Part shown: piece by piece, positions 1 to 9,243 of the stretch
Layout: each line of letters opens with the position of its first letter
How positions within the stretch are numbered: position 1 is the first letter of the stretch
Virus record (IMG/VR): IMGVR_UViG_3300048010_000198
Location: 1 to 26,438 of that record
DNA: 26,438 bases
From: a virus
Strand: one strand, 5' to 3'
Notes under the pieces: generated by a model
Told to the model about the DNA's origin: nothing
The model's input: the letters and a program-made list of their open reading frames with translations, nothing else
Database searches by the model: none
Program-made: the position numbers and the translations under genes

Positions 1-3000
1 TTCTTTTAGGTAAGGCATTGTCCCTGCCATAACCCATGTCCATAACTGTGCTTGAACCTTTACCACCTTGTTTAGACAAACCATGTGAAACTTCGTGAAT
101 AGCTGTAAATATAGCTCTTGCCTCATCATTTTTAGACTGTGCTTCTTTTATAGCTATCTTTTGTGGAATTATCTTATCACCAATTATACCTTGTGAAGCA
201 AAACCTGCTAAGTCTTTCCCTCTAGATATAGGTCTACCGTACAAACGCCTCATGTTTGTTTTGTCAGGAACCATTAGTATAGAATAACCAAGAGCCTTAC
301 CAATTTGTAAAGCTTCAGTGACGTTTAATCCGTTTTCGTGTGGTGATCCCTTTTTACCTACTTCAAACGCTTTTTGTATTGTAGGTAATACATCGTTTAT
401 TTCTGTAGGGGTAGGTTGAAGGGTTCTATTATTTCTACTTCCCCTTGATCGTTGACTTCCTCCGAGCTGAGGATCGGCATTGATTGTGAGGATTGGGTTG
501 GTGCCTGACGCTTCTTGTTCATTAGCTCCACTAATCCCTGGACGAAGTCGTCCATCTTGTCCGACGGTACCTGCTCCAGGATTGAGTTCATTTCCGTCTG
601 TATTGGCGAGTGTTTCTTTGATTTGTCCATCTGTTAAACCTTCCTGTGTAGCTACTAGTTTAGCAGCGTCTAAATAATCATTATCTTCGCCCTGGCCTTT
701 TTGTATACCAAGTTTCTCAGCTAACTGTTTCTCAGGAAACCACTGTAGTGCCTGGAAATCTGCAGTTTTAATGTTATACCCTTTTTCTCCTAATAACTCA
801 ATAGCTCTAGCAGTTACTGACCTCATGTAAGACCTTTCAGATGGGTCTAAAGGTGTGTCTTGTAAACTTTCGTTTATATTACCTACATGTGTACTAGCCT
901 TTTGAAATAAAGGTGTTTTATCAGGGTTTTTACCATTATCTTTTTGATACTTTTTGAAATAGCTGTCCCAGTTTTTGTTCAACTGTGTGATAAAAGCATC
1001 AAACTTGTCATTGTCTTTATATAGACCTGATTTCTTAAAACCAAGGTCATTCAAAGACTTCTTGATTAACTGCTTCTCTACTTTAGTTGCATTAGGGTTT
1101 TTGACTAATCTTTCTATAGCTTTTCTGTTCTTTGGATTAGTTTTGGGATCAACAGTTTTTAAAGGTCTACCGACTAAACGGTTCCAATGTCTCATCCACC
1201 AAATATCCATAGTAAGAGGGTCATAGTTACCTCTTAGATTTTGATAGAAACCTTGTCCTATTTTAGCACCAAGTATATAACTACCTTTTACATTCTCATC
1301 TAGACCTTCTTGCTGTGAAGGCTTGATTTTTGTTCCATTCTTTTCGTTGAACCTTTTAAAATACTCTTCAAGCTCTCTTCTTGTAAAATCAGTGTCGAGA
1401 AACATCTCTATAGGTTCGTTAGCACCTGATCTGTTGTAAGCATTATAAAACTTAAAAGCTGTTTGCATTGCAGGTGTTCTTTTTCCACCTTTGTTAAACT
1501 TTTCAGGCATCAATCCTGTGTCTAAGTAATCTTTAAATACTTCCAGGGCATATTTAAAGTTATCAGCTACGGCTATACCGTTAGATGTAACTGCTAAAGC
1601 AAAATCAAAAGCTGCTTCATTACCTTCTAATCTTGGTTCTATAACTTTCAAGATAGATTTAGCTGCTTTTAACTTTCTGTCATACCATCCTATAGCATTG
1701 TTATCTTTTTGAAGGTTTTGTAATGCTTCATGAGCCATTAAACGTGCTATTAAGTCTACGTTCTCAGGTGTATTTTCAAATGGTGTAGTTTGTCCTGTTG
1801 TTTGTTCCCATAGTTTTTGAACACCTTTGTATGCATTTACTAATGATTGTTTCTTTTCAGGTTTAAATGTACCGTCCTTCATTTGCTGTAATTCAAGGTC
1901 AGTTGGTCTTATAGCATCACTAGTAATACCAATCATATCACCTAACCCAAATGGGTCTAACTCTGCACCTAAAATAGGGTCACCTTCGTTAAAGTTTGAT
2001 GGTGTTATTTGTTCATCAATAATCTCTGTGTTATCTTGTTGATTAGGCTGCTGTTGTGTAACTCTATCTAAATAAGGAACGACATATTGCTGTATAGCCT
2101 CAGGGTTTTTAAGCCTAGTACCCAAATCCTCAACTATTCTTGTTCCTGTTTCCATAGGCCTAGAGCCTAAGTTCTTCTTAAGGTTCATAAGTGCCTGGGT
2201 TAATATAGGTTTATCGACAACATTTAAGTTATTGTCGTTGTTAACAGCCTCTATAAGCTCATCTGCAAAGGCACGGTTATCCTCTATACCTCGTTGGTAG
2301 TTAGGACTGTTTTGGTAACTAGGACGACCACCCATCTGCTGATTTTGTTGCATCATGCTTTGATTTTGTGGGTTGGTTCTTGTGATACCGTTGGCGTCTA
2401 TAGCTGAGTTAACAGCTCTTATGAATTCGTTTATGTTAGATACCTGTCCACCAGTACGAACTGAAGTTCTGTAGTCATTAATAGACTTTTGTAAGGCAGG
2501 GTTAAGATTAGGTATCTGCTCAATAAGCTGTAGTACTTCTTCAACCTGTTGTTTGGTTAAGCCTGTAGCATCCTCAACTACAAACTGTGGTGAGTTAGGG
2601 GTAGGGGGTGCATTTTCATCATCTAACTGCATATTGAGGTTTTGCAGGTTTTCTTGCTCTTGTAACTTCTGCTGTTCTGCTAGTATTGCTTCTTGCTCAG
2701 CTTGTTTAGCTTTATCTATGGCCTGTTGTCTTATACTAGGGTCTTTAATAGTTTTTATACCCTTGCCGTCTTTATTGTCTTGGATGTATTGATCGACAAC
2801 ACTCTTATTGACACCTCTTAACTTGTCTATGGCTCGTCCACCTGCGACAATACCAAGTTGTCCTAACAAAGATGCTCCACCAGTAGTTACAGCTGCTCCA
2901 CCTGAGGCTATAGGACGTAATACCTTCTCAGTATTGATAGCACCTTTATCATAACCAATGCCTCCACCAATAGGGGAGAAGTTGTCAGTTATTTTAGATA

Positions 3001-4372
3001 GGCCTTGTTGATATCCTGAGTTATGAAGTTTACTTAGCTCGTTAGACATTCTCATGTATTTAAGAAGTTCTTGTCCTTCTCTGAGTTTACCTACTAATTT
3101 ATTAACTGATTTGAATTCCTTAACACCGACGATGTTTTTAGTTTTGTTTCTAGCCTCTTCAAAACCTACATTTGCAAGTATCTTATCTTCTACTAGTTCA
3201 AATTCATCTATGTCTTGTATTTGTAGTTGTGCTTTTAAATCTTTAATTCTTTGTTTCATATATCCGTTGATTTGCTTGTGGGCAGTATCAACAGTAACCC
3301 TCGCTCCGTTTTGAGACATTTTATCTAGGTCTTGGAGGTCAAATGAATTGTCTTCAGCTATTTCATTAAGCATAGTTGCTAATTCTGTAGCACCATCAGG
3401 GTCTGAGGGTTTATCTGACTTTGTTTCAAATATAGATGTAACACCGTCTTTTACTTTTCTTACTGTGTTTACACCACCTGTGACTGTATCAGTACCGACA
3501 GATACACCACCACCCATGGCTCCACCTACTACACCTGCATCTATAAACCTATCTCTAGCTTCTTTGAGTGTATACTCACCACCTGATAGAGCTGAGGCTC
3601 CCATAGAAAGACCTTCTTGAAATCCTTCAGTACCAAACTCAATACCACTTTTTTTAAGTGTTCTTTTTGTAAATTCTTTAGATGCCTCTTTAAAACCTGC
3701 TTTATTAAGCCTCTGTGCTATCTGTTTTGCACTTAATTTAGCTAGTTGATCTTTGGGTATGACCTTACCTGCACCAAACTTGTCTAGTAGACCTATGATA
3801 GCTCCAACTCCGACTGCTAAATTAGGGTCATAACTACCAGTTTTGTCTTCTATCTCACTTGCAACTTCACCTGTACCCAGTAAGGCACTACCTGCTAAAG
3901 TTACACCACCGAATAATAAGGCTGCAGGGGCTGATATAAGGGCTGCTGCTGCTGTTGCACCTGCACCAACTAAGGATGCACCTGTAGTCATCGAGTTTTC
4001 AGCTACTTTTTCACCTATCCATCCAAATGCAGCCTCTAAGCCGTCTTCATCCCAAGTATCTGAGAATGACTTGTTGTATTTTGACTTGTATCCACCTTTG
4101 GCAATGTCTATTTCCTGTTGTTTTACAACATCGGTACCGTATTTCTCTACACCCTCTAAACCTGTGGCTCGTCCAAAGGCCTCGATACCTTTACCACCGA
4201 GTTTCTGAAATTGGTCAGCAGCAAAATCAAATACACCGTCAGTACCTTGCTGTTGATTGTTACCTTGCTGAGATACCTCCAATGCTAATTCATCTAATAT
4301 TTTATCTACAGTCGCTTGAGGTGTGTTATCAGGAATGTCATAGACTTGATTGCCAATTTGATACTGAGCCAT
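1..4372 (-). CDS. Giant internal virion (ejection) protein with HEVSH metallopeptidase-like motif, C-terminus cut by window edge
   Basis: An open frame runs from an ATG at 4372 to the left edge with no stop, giving at least 1457 residues. It begins 2 nt after the transglycosylase stop. Features seen: a small-residue-rich hydrophobic stretch at about residues 130-165 that could enter a membrane, a second Gly/Ala/Val-rich stretch near 245-265, a Gln/Glu-rich coiled-coil-like stretch near 545-590, and HEVSH at residues 1426-1430, preceded by TAI. The size, the position last in the internal-protein series and the hydrophobic segment match T7 gp16-type core proteins and the large polyvalent proteins that marine podoviruses eject with their DNA. 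HEVSH fits the HExxH zinc site of zincin peptidases; a third ligand would lie beyond the edge. The ejection role is inferred. Peptidase activity is unproven. Confidence 0.75.
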   Translation of the reverse strand, partial: MAQYQIGNQVYDIPDNTPQATVDKILDELALEVSQQGNNQQQGTDGVFDFAADQFQKLGGKGIEAFGRATGLEGVEKYGTDVVKQQEIDIAKGGYKSKYNKSFSDTWDEDGLEAAFGWIGEKVAENSMTTGASLVGAGATAAAALISAPAALLFGGVTLAGSALLGTGEVASEIEDKTGSYDPNLAVGVGAIIGLLDKFGAGKVIPKDQLAKLSAKQIAQRLNKAGFKEASKEFTKRTLKKSGIEFGTEGFQEGLSMGASALSGGEYTLKEARDRFIDAGVVGGAMGGGVSVGTDTVTGGVNTVRKVKDGVTSIFETKSDKPSDPDGATELATMLNEIAEDNSFDLQDLDKMSQNGARVTVDTAHKQINGYMKQRIKDLKAQLQIQDIDEFELVEDKILANVGFEEARNKTKNIVGVKEFKSVNKLVGKLREGQELLKYMRMSNELSKLHNSGYQQGLSKITDNFSPIGGGIGYDKGAINTEKVLRPIASGGAAVTTGGASLLGQLGIVAGGRAIDKLRGVNKSVVDQYIQDNKDGKGIKTIKDPSIRQQAIDKAKQAEQEAILAEQQKLQEQENLQNLNMQLDDENAPPTPNSPQFVVEDATGLTKQQVEEVLQLIEQIPNLNPALQKSINDYRTSVRTGGQVSNINEFIRAVNSAIDANGITRTNPQNQSMMQQNQQMGGRPSYQNSPNYQRGIEDNRAFADELIEAVNNDNNLNVVDKPILTQALMNLKKNLGSRPMETGTRIVEDLGTRLKNPEAIQQYVVPYLDRVTQQQPNQQDNTEIIDEQITPSNFNEGDPILGAELDPFGLGDMIGITSDAIRPTDLELQQMKDGTFKPEKKQSLVNAYKGVQKLWEQTTGQTTPFENTPENVDLIARLMAHEALQNLQKDNNAIGWYDRKLKAAKSILKVIEPRLEGNEAAFDFALAVTSNGIAVADNFKYALEVFKDYLDTGLMPEKFNKGGKRTPAMQTAFKFYNAYNRSGANEPIEMFLDTDFTRRELEEYFKRFNEKNGTKIKPSQQEGLDENVKGSYILGAKIGQGFYQNLRGNYDPLTMDIWWMRHWNRLVGRPLKTVDPKTNPKNRKAIERLVKNPNATKVEKQLIKKSLNDLGFKKSGLYKDNDKFDAFITQLNKNWDSYFKKYQKDNGKNPDKTPLFQKASTHVGNINESLQDTPLDPSERSYMRSVTARAIELLGEKGYNIKTADFQALQWFPEKQLAEKLGIQKGQGEDNDYLDAAKLVATQEGLTDGQIKETLANTDGNELNPGAGTVGQDGRLRPGISGANEQEASGTNPILTINADPQLGGSQRSRGSRNNRTLQPTPTEINDVLPTIQKAFEVGKKGSPHENGLNVTEALQIGKALGYSILMVPDKTNMRRLYGRPISRGKDLAGFASQGIIGDKIIPQKIAIKEAQSKNDEARAIFTAIHEVSHGLSKQGGKGSSTVMDMGYGRDNALPKR
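397..630 (-). CDS. Candidate overlapping 77-aa ORF inside the giant ejection protein gene
   Basis: This ATG-to-TAA frame lies wholly inside the giant gene in another frame (host-gene residues about 1248-1325). AGGAAGG stands 8 nt before its ATG, a much better Shine-Dalgarno than a chance internal ORF usually has. The predicted peptide looks protein-like: a charged N-terminus, an amphipathic helical middle (MDDFVQGLVELMNKKRQ) and an acidic C-terminal part. The giant protein in the same stretch is rich in Gly, Ser, Asn and Arg and looks like a linker. The DNA here is visibly richer in G+C than its flanks. It could be a true overprinted gene, a remnant of an inserted gene now read in another frame, or chance. 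No function is recognised. Confidence 0.3.
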   Translation of the reverse strand: MDKSKKHSPIQTEMNSILEQVPSDKMDDFVQGLVELMNKKRQAPTQSSQSMPILSSEEVNDQGEVEIIEPFNLPLQK

Positions 4373-4374
4373 AT

Positions 4375-5877
4375 TTATTTTACTCTTGTAATTTGAATGC
4401 CGTGACGGATTTGTGACTGAGATGCCTGTTGGCTAGGGATAACCTGCATATTACCTGTAAGTCTTGCCTTTATTTTCTGTAAGGCTTGCTTTCTATCGTT
4501 AATCCATTTAGTCCATGTTGCTTCGTCATGAAAACCAACCTTTGGGGCAGGTGACATAAATAAATTCATTTCTGCATTAGATATCGCACCCTTGGTCTGA
4601 GCTACTCGTAGTAGTGTGTCATCAACTTTAAGTTTCTGTAAAAGCAATCTTGTTGTTGCAAGTGGGTCACCTGTAATAGCATCAATGTAAGCACCTACTG
4701 TACCATCCCATAAACCTGTAACACCTTTAAACATATTACCTTCAACAGATTTAAGACCTGCTAAGGCACGATCCATATCACCGAGTGACTGGTCAATTGT
4801 ACTCAAGTAATCCTGGTCAGCTCTTGCCTGTTTGGCATTCTTCTGAGCTGCAGCTAAATCTGTCTTATACTTTGCTAGACCCTGACTACGATTGTAGTCC
4901 ATGATCTTGCCATACATATCAGTTGCATCAGCAACCTGTCTGTTTCCGCCCATATGTGAGTTGGCTAAACCTGCACCACCAATACGAATAAGCATTTCAT
5001 TTAAACCAATATCTTCAGGATACTTTACACCCTTAGTTAACTCCTGGCTGTCTCTTCTTCTCATTAGAGTAGGGGATGGAATACTGCTTAATATACCTGT
5101 GTTGTTATTATTTAATGTACTTGCATTAGCTGACATCATACCTGCATTTGTAGGTTTTTCACTTAACATTGTGTCTTGATTTAAGGCACCATTTTCCATA
5201 GCATTCATTTTTGCTACTCTGTCATTTAGTACTGGGTCGACTATCCCATTAGCTTTATTAAAAGCTAGTTGTTGAGCAATATAATTATCATCGTTAAATA
5301 ATATGTTTTTACGTTGTATTGGGTCATAATATTTTTCAGCAAATGGACTGTTATAATCATACATACCACTATTTCCTTCTATGTTATCATTGCTAACTTC
5401 AGCCATCTGTTGATTGATCTTGGCTATATTGTATTTGTCAGGGTTTTGGTCGATATAGTTCTTAGCTCTTTTAAGGTAAGCCTTAGTTTCGTCAGGAAGC
5501 TCTTCTATGTTCCTGCCTCTTTTTATCCAGTCACTGGTTTTCTTGGCACCCATGTTGTAGCCGATTAGTGTATCAGCCAGGTTAGTGAAGCCGTAGTGAC
5601 CTGAGTAACCCTTGATTAACTTACCTGCTATTTCCCTGGACTTTTCAGGGTTCACAGCGTCTGCCTGGATATAAGGATCCATGCCATAACCATAGTCATG
5701 AAGGTACTGGGGCATAAGCTGATAACCACCAATAGCACCTGCACTAGACTTGGACTTATAAGGGTTCCACCTGTCTTTCTGAGATAGATGGCCTGTTTCA
5801 TTTTGTAGTATTAAGTCTAATAAAGGAGGGGTTACGGCATTACTGTAGTTAGTTAAGTAGCCGTATGGATTCATCAT
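4375..5877 (-). CDS. Internal virion protein with N-terminal lytic transglycosylase (SLT) domain
   Basis: This 500-residue protein opens with a soluble-lytic-transglycosylase domain. E27 in NETGH is the likely catalytic acid, followed by SAGAIGGYQLMP (residues 45-56) and a later LIGYNMG, which match the E...SAGAxGxxQLMP...AYNAG pattern of family 1 lytic transglycosylases. In T7 this activity is part of gp16 and opens the peptidoglycan locally during DNA ejection. Here it sits on a separate protein just before the giant ejection protein. The remaining 350 residues are mostly helical with a long Ala/Lys/Gln-rich region near 320-360 and no membrane segment I can defend. The start ATG (a second ATG follows) directly abuts the TAA of the upstream gene, suggesting translational coupling. 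Confidence 0.8.
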   Translation of the reverse strand: MMNPYGYLTNYSNAVTPPLLDLILQNETGHLSQKDRWNPYKSKSSAGAIGGYQLMPQYLHDYGYGMDPYIQADAVNPEKSREIAGKLIKGYSGHYGFTNLADTLIGYNMGAKKTSDWIKRGRNIEELPDETKAYLKRAKNYIDQNPDKYNIAKINQQMAEVSNDNIEGNSGMYDYNSPFAEKYYDPIQRKNILFNDDNYIAQQLAFNKANGIVDPVLNDRVAKMNAMENGALNQDTMLSEKPTNAGMMSANASTLNNNNTGILSSIPSPTLMRRRDSQELTKGVKYPEDIGLNEMLIRIGGAGLANSHMGGNRQVADATDMYGKIMDYNRSQGLAKYKTDLAAAQKNAKQARADQDYLSTIDQSLGDMDRALAGLKSVEGNMFKGVTGLWDGTVGAYIDAITGDPLATTRLLLQKLKVDDTLLRVAQTKGAISNAEMNLFMSPAPKVGFHDEATWTKWINDRKQALQKIKARLTGNMQVIPSQQASQSQIRHGIQITRVK

Positions 5878-6924
5878 TTATGTAAAGCTAGGCATAGCTG
5901 AACTACCGAAGCTACCACCTGTGCCATAGTAGCTAAATGGATTACCACTTACACCGTAGTTGGTTCCACCACCAAAGGCGTTAGCTATCTTACCACCCAT
6001 ACCAAAGCCCTGTATGGCTCCCATAAGTCCACTCATGTTAGGATTGTATAGGTTTGGCTTTACATTCTGTGATGAGTTACTTGGGGCATTACCTAATATA
6101 CCTGACATAAACTTATTGTACTGGTTTAACTGAAAGTCTCTGTCGTCTTCAAACTGTGCCTTATCAGCATTAATTTGGTTCTGTGCATCTGTTTGGAATG
6201 CATTACCTGCACCAGTCATCATGTTGGCTATGTTTCCACCCATGCCAAATCCTTGGTTATAAGTGTTGGCAAGAGCCTGGTTAGCATTCATCTGATTAGC
6301 AAACTGGTTTTGGTTTTGAGTTAAGTACCTATTGGCTAAGTTATCCTGTATGTTTGAAGTTACATCAGCCATACGGTCATCATAAGACCTACGAGCAACA
6401 GCGTCAGCAACTCCTGCTCTACTGGAGTTGACATTGCCACTACCTGACGCAGCCATGTTAATACCTGGTAAAGTCTGTTCATTAAGCTGTCTTGTACTGT
6501 CTCGCATTGCTGCCTGAACCAACGGACTAGAGTTGTTAATTGCATAGTTTGTAGCGTCTCCTATAGCATCCTGACCTGCACGGTTATATAAGTCAGAGTA
6601 GTTGTTGGCGAATTGAGAACCCTGGTTCATGAAGTTCTGTGCATTGTTCATCTGACCCATGCCAAAGTTATTCATGTAGTTATAACCTGCCGTAGACATG
6701 TCGTTCATATTGGCATAAGTGTCACCAGTGTAGGCACCCTTGTCTAATGAATAGTCTAGACCTGCCTGACCACCTTTGTATCCGTATTCAAGGTATGGTT
6801 TGGCTAAGTTAAACCCTGCCATCTGAGCTTCTGTTGCCCTGTCCATAGCTGCAGCGTTCTTCTTAGCTGCCTGTTTGTTCATGACGCCACCAATGACGGC
6901 ACCTGCTATTGCACCCCAAGCCAT
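5878..6924 (-). CDS. Small internal virion protein, T7 gp14-like
   Basis: This 348-residue protein has a hydrophobic Gly/Ala-rich N-terminus (AWGAIAGAVIGGVMNKQAA) and a long Asn/Gln/Met-rich helical body. It ends in a Gly/Ser/Tyr-rich tail. Two near-repeats, QGFGMGGNIAN and QGFGMGGKIAN, lie about 95 residues apart. The composition and the place between the tail nozzle genes and the transglycosylase/giant protein pair match gp14-like proteins, which leave the virion first and form the outer-membrane part of the ejection channel. AAAGGA stands 7 nt before the ATG, and the stop abuts the next start. The assignment rests on position and composition rather than on catalytic motifs. Confidence 0.65.
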   Translation of the reverse strand: MAWGAIAGAVIGGVMNKQAAKKNAAAMDRATEAQMAGFNLAKPYLEYGYKGGQAGLDYSLDKGAYTGDTYANMNDMSTAGYNYMNNFGMGQMNNAQNFMNQGSQFANNYSDLYNRAGQDAIGDATNYAINNSSPLVQAAMRDSTRQLNEQTLPGINMAASGSGNVNSSRAGVADAVARRSYDDRMADVTSNIQDNLANRYLTQNQNQFANQMNANQALANTYNQGFGMGGNIANMMTGAGNAFQTDAQNQINADKAQFEDDRDFQLNQYNKFMSGILGNAPSNSSQNVKPNLYNPNMSGLMGAIQGFGMGGKIANAFGGGTNYGVSGNPFSYYGTGGSFGSSAMPSFT

Positions 6925-6944
6925 ATTATATTCCTTTCATATTA

Positions 6945-7223
6945 TTAAACGGCTGCCCAGGCAGTTCCGTTGTAAACGACTAAACCACTAAACCCATTCG
7001 ACAATGGATCCCATGGTGACACAGCATACCTGACCATTCCCTTAATAGTGTTCTCAGGCTCTATGTCTGCAACGACTATCGCAGCCACTTGCAGCTGCCT
7101 AATTGCATTTTCTATTCTTTGTAATTCATCTTGCAGGTATCTTCTCATACCCTCTTCAAATACAGGGTACTGGCCTCTAGTATATCCCTGGACGACTACG
7201 TTTGTTTTACTGTCTACTGCCAT
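6945..7223 (-). CDS. Small putative structural protein of the tail module
   Basis: The protein has 92 residues from the ATG at 7223. An ATG three codons upstream (7232) is possible, but the one at 7223 forms a TAATG junction with the preceding stop, the usual coupling in this genome. The middle is a charged amphipathic helix (EEGMRRYLQDELQRIENAIRQLQ) that could trimerise. The C-terminal part, ending GLVVYNGTAWAAV, looks like the short beta repeats common in phage fibre, fibre-tip and decoration proteins. It lies between nozzle-like and gp14-like genes, so a virion role is likely. I do not recognise a named family. Confidence 0.6.
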   Translation of the reverse strand: MAVDSKTNVVVQGYTRGQYPVFEEGMRRYLQDELQRIENAIRQLQVAAIVVADIEPENTIKGMVRYAVSPWDPLSNGFSGLVVYNGTAWAAV

Positions 7224-7486
7224 TACGACCACTTTGTTTCGTTAGCCCACCAAGCAGCTGACATCTTACCCTTGGCTATGTTTTTTCCATGACGTGATTT
7301 AAATGAATCAGACCTTTGAGTTTTTGTCTTATCGCCTGATACACCTTGCTGACCAAACCTAATAGTTTTGACCTTGTCACCTACCTTAGCAACAACAACA
7401 TGGCTTTTAGTTTTATGGTTTGGTGTTTTCTTTGGTTTATTGTAACCACTCACACCTATACGCTGTAGTATTGGATCCTTAGCCAT
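7223..7486 (-). CDS. Small basic conserved phage protein, function unknown
   Basis: The product is 87 residues and very basic. It starts KDPILQRIGVSGYNKPKKT and continues through a KSHVVVAKVGDKVKTIRFGQQG segment to MSAAWWANETKW. Proteins of this pattern recur in marine podoviruses and myoviruses next to tail genes, with no assigned role that I know. The start at 7486 is supported by AAGGAG 6 nt upstream, where the TAA of the preceding gene forms part of the ribosome site. A longer in-frame start at 7567 lies inside the nozzle gene and is not needed. A nucleic-acid-binding or virion-assembly role is a guess from the charge. Confidence 0.7.
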   Translation of the reverse strand: MAKDPILQRIGVSGYNKPKKTPNHKTKSHVVVAKVGDKVKTIRFGQQGVSGDKTKTQRSDSFKSRHGKNIAKGKMSAAWWANETKWS

Positions 7487-7496
7487 ATGTATCTCC

Positions 7497-9113
7497 TTAT
7501 CTTGCACCAGTAGCTGATATGTCGATGTCAAACCCTGATACCTCAAAGTCCTTGTTGTCAGACACAAGTATTTTGTAACTCAGGTATCTACCTGAGGATC
7601 GACTATCAATCTTATAGTCACTGCCTGTGTTAAATGTAGTTGAGCTTCCATAGGTTGGATCTGAGTTAGGTACATCAGAGGCACCGAATGTAAATGTAAT
7701 GCTTTTGTTTGAGTTTGTAGTTGTTGCCTGTGGGTATATGGCGTTGATAACCTTGTAGCCACTAAGGGGTACCTTTGTCTCATCTAAGTCTATGCCAATA
7801 CGCTCTACCTGGGATGGCTTTATGGCCTCAGTGTCTAACTGAAAGGCTACACGTCCCTCATCGGATAAGTCTAATGCAAATAGCTTGTCTGAGGTTAAAC
7901 CGTCGTCTGTTAGTGATTCACCTACCATTAACGTATGCCTGTCAAAGCTGTCTTCCTGGGCGTAGTAGGTACCACCTGTTAGGTCATACTCTAAGTTAGT
8001 AGCACCTGCATATGTAACAATGGAGTTTATGTTGGCTATCGTACCTGAGGATACGTTAGGTAAATCCATGAATGACCAGGTGTTGTTTCTGTAGTTATAA
8101 ACTGCAGCTCTATTACACCTGTTGGCATTAGGGAAGTTTACCAGGGCATCTCCTGATAAGTAGCAAAAGTATATCTCATTAAGAGTTGGGTTATGCTGTA
8201 CGAAGAACCTTTCCTTGGCTGTGTTGTTTAATCCTGTGTATATGAATGTCCTTACTCTTTCATCGCATATAGACTGCTTAGATGTACCGTCGTGAACGTA
8301 GATGTCGAAGTCACCAAAGGCATAGTGTTTACCGTCAACTTCAACGACACAGTTCTGATTGATTAATCCACAGTCAGTGAAGAGCTTTCTAAAGTTAAAT
8401 ATGAATGTACCACCCACAAACTCCATGAGCCATACCTGGTCACTTGAGTAGATAATGAAGTTACTACCGAGGGGCATGCCGTCGATGATACCTGTCTGCA
8501 TCTCACCCAGGTCGTTAAAACCTGCAGACTTGGTTAAGTCTGTCTCATCCCAACTATCAGGGACGGCATCTGCCAAAGCAATATTCGACCACCTTACACG
8601 TGTAGGAAAGTTACTAGCCCCTTCGACTGTGTTGAGTGCAATTAAGAAGTCATTGTATGACCTAAGGGATGCACACCTGTAAGATGTAGGCCAGTTAGTT
8701 AAGTCAGCGAAGTTGGTTGCTGATGAGTTTCTAAATACTGGGACACGGTCTTCCCTGTTAATATAAGTTACCGAAGACAGAGTAGTTCCTGTAAATGGTC
8801 GTGGATCTGAACTGCCACTGATTGAACCACTTCTGTCTGATACTGTACCTGAGTTATACTCATTAATGACGTAGTCGTCAGATATTAAAAGTACACTGTC
8901 GTATCCTGTCGATGGAACGACACCATAAGAGAAACGAGGGGTGAATCCCAGTGATCCTTTTACGTTTCTGAAGATTGGTGACCTACGGATTTTTCCCTCG
9001 TCAAACCGAACATTCAATGCCTCACTAAAGGCGTTAACTGGTATGTTGTATGAGCTTTTATCAGATATAACTCCAACAGAACCTAAGTCTCTTATTGGAA
9101 AGTTACTACCCAT
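7497..9113 (-). CDS. Tail nozzle/hub-like protein (T7 gp12 or P22 gp10 type)
   Basis: The product is 538 residues. The N-terminus (NFPIRDLGSVGVISD, then NAFSEALNVRFDEGKIRRSP) matches the opening of podovirus tail-tube closing proteins, whose first segment binds the adaptor. The rest is beta-rich, with repeated Trp/Tyr/Gly strands such as DQVWLMEF and YNYRNNTWSFMDLP, as expected of a beta-propeller. T7 gp12 is about 794 residues and P22 gp10 about 470, so this is intermediate. It would form the nozzle that holds DNA in the capsid. The gene starts only 1 nt after the stop of a 42-aa gene. The fold is inferred from sequence pattern. Confidence 0.6.
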   Translation of the reverse strand: MGSNFPIRDLGSVGVISDKSSYNIPVNAFSEALNVRFDEGKIRRSPIFRNVKGSLGFTPRFSYGVVPSTGYDSVLLISDDYVINEYNSGTVSDRSGSISGSSDPRPFTGTTLSSVTYINREDRVPVFRNSSATNFADLTNWPTSYRCASLRSYNDFLIALNTVEGASNFPTRVRWSNIALADAVPDSWDETDLTKSAGFNDLGEMQTGIIDGMPLGSNFIIYSSDQVWLMEFVGGTFIFNFRKLFTDCGLINQNCVVEVDGKHYAFGDFDIYVHDGTSKQSICDERVRTFIYTGLNNTAKERFFVQHNPTLNEIYFCYLSGDALVNFPNANRCNRAAVYNYRNNTWSFMDLPNVSSGTIANINSIVTYAGATNLEYDLTGGTYYAQEDSFDRHTLMVGESLTDDGLTSDKLFALDLSDEGRVAFQLDTEAIKPSQVERIGIDLDETKVPLSGYKVINAIYPQATTTNSNKSITFTFGASDVPNSDPTYGSSTTFNTGSDYKIDSRSSGRYLSYKILVSDNKDFEVSGFDIDISATGAR

Positions 9114-9114
9114 A

Positions 9115-9243
9115 CTAAACGCTTTCTTTTACTGGTTTCTCTTTATCTCTTAGACTGTAATAAAGAACACTGTCTTTCTCCTTGAGAGATGACATAAAGT
9201 CTTCATACTTCCTGTCTAATAATTCCTGGTCTTTAGGTGTCAT
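9115..9243 (-). CDS. 42-aa small charged protein upstream of the nozzle gene
   Basis: A short frame fills the 126 nt between two larger genes. Its ATG (9243-9241) overlaps the TGA of the upstream gene in ATGA, and its TAG ends 1 nt before the nozzle ATG. The peptide is highly charged (TPKDQELLDRKYEDFMSSL near the start, then DSVLYYSLRDKEKPVKES) and should form one amphipathic helix. Exact gap filling and ATGA coupling support a real gene. No family is recognised. Confidence 0.6.
   Translation of the reverse strand: MTPKDQELLDRKYEDFMSSLKEKDSVLYYSLRDKEKPVKESV

Noticed and set aside
3843-4416. Two overlapping plus-strand ORFs (121 and 129 codons) opposite the N-terminus of the giant protein
   Set aside because: Low-complexity Pro/Ala/Ser mirror of a Gly/Ala-rich coding strand. 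One also crosses into the transglycosylase gene. No independent support.
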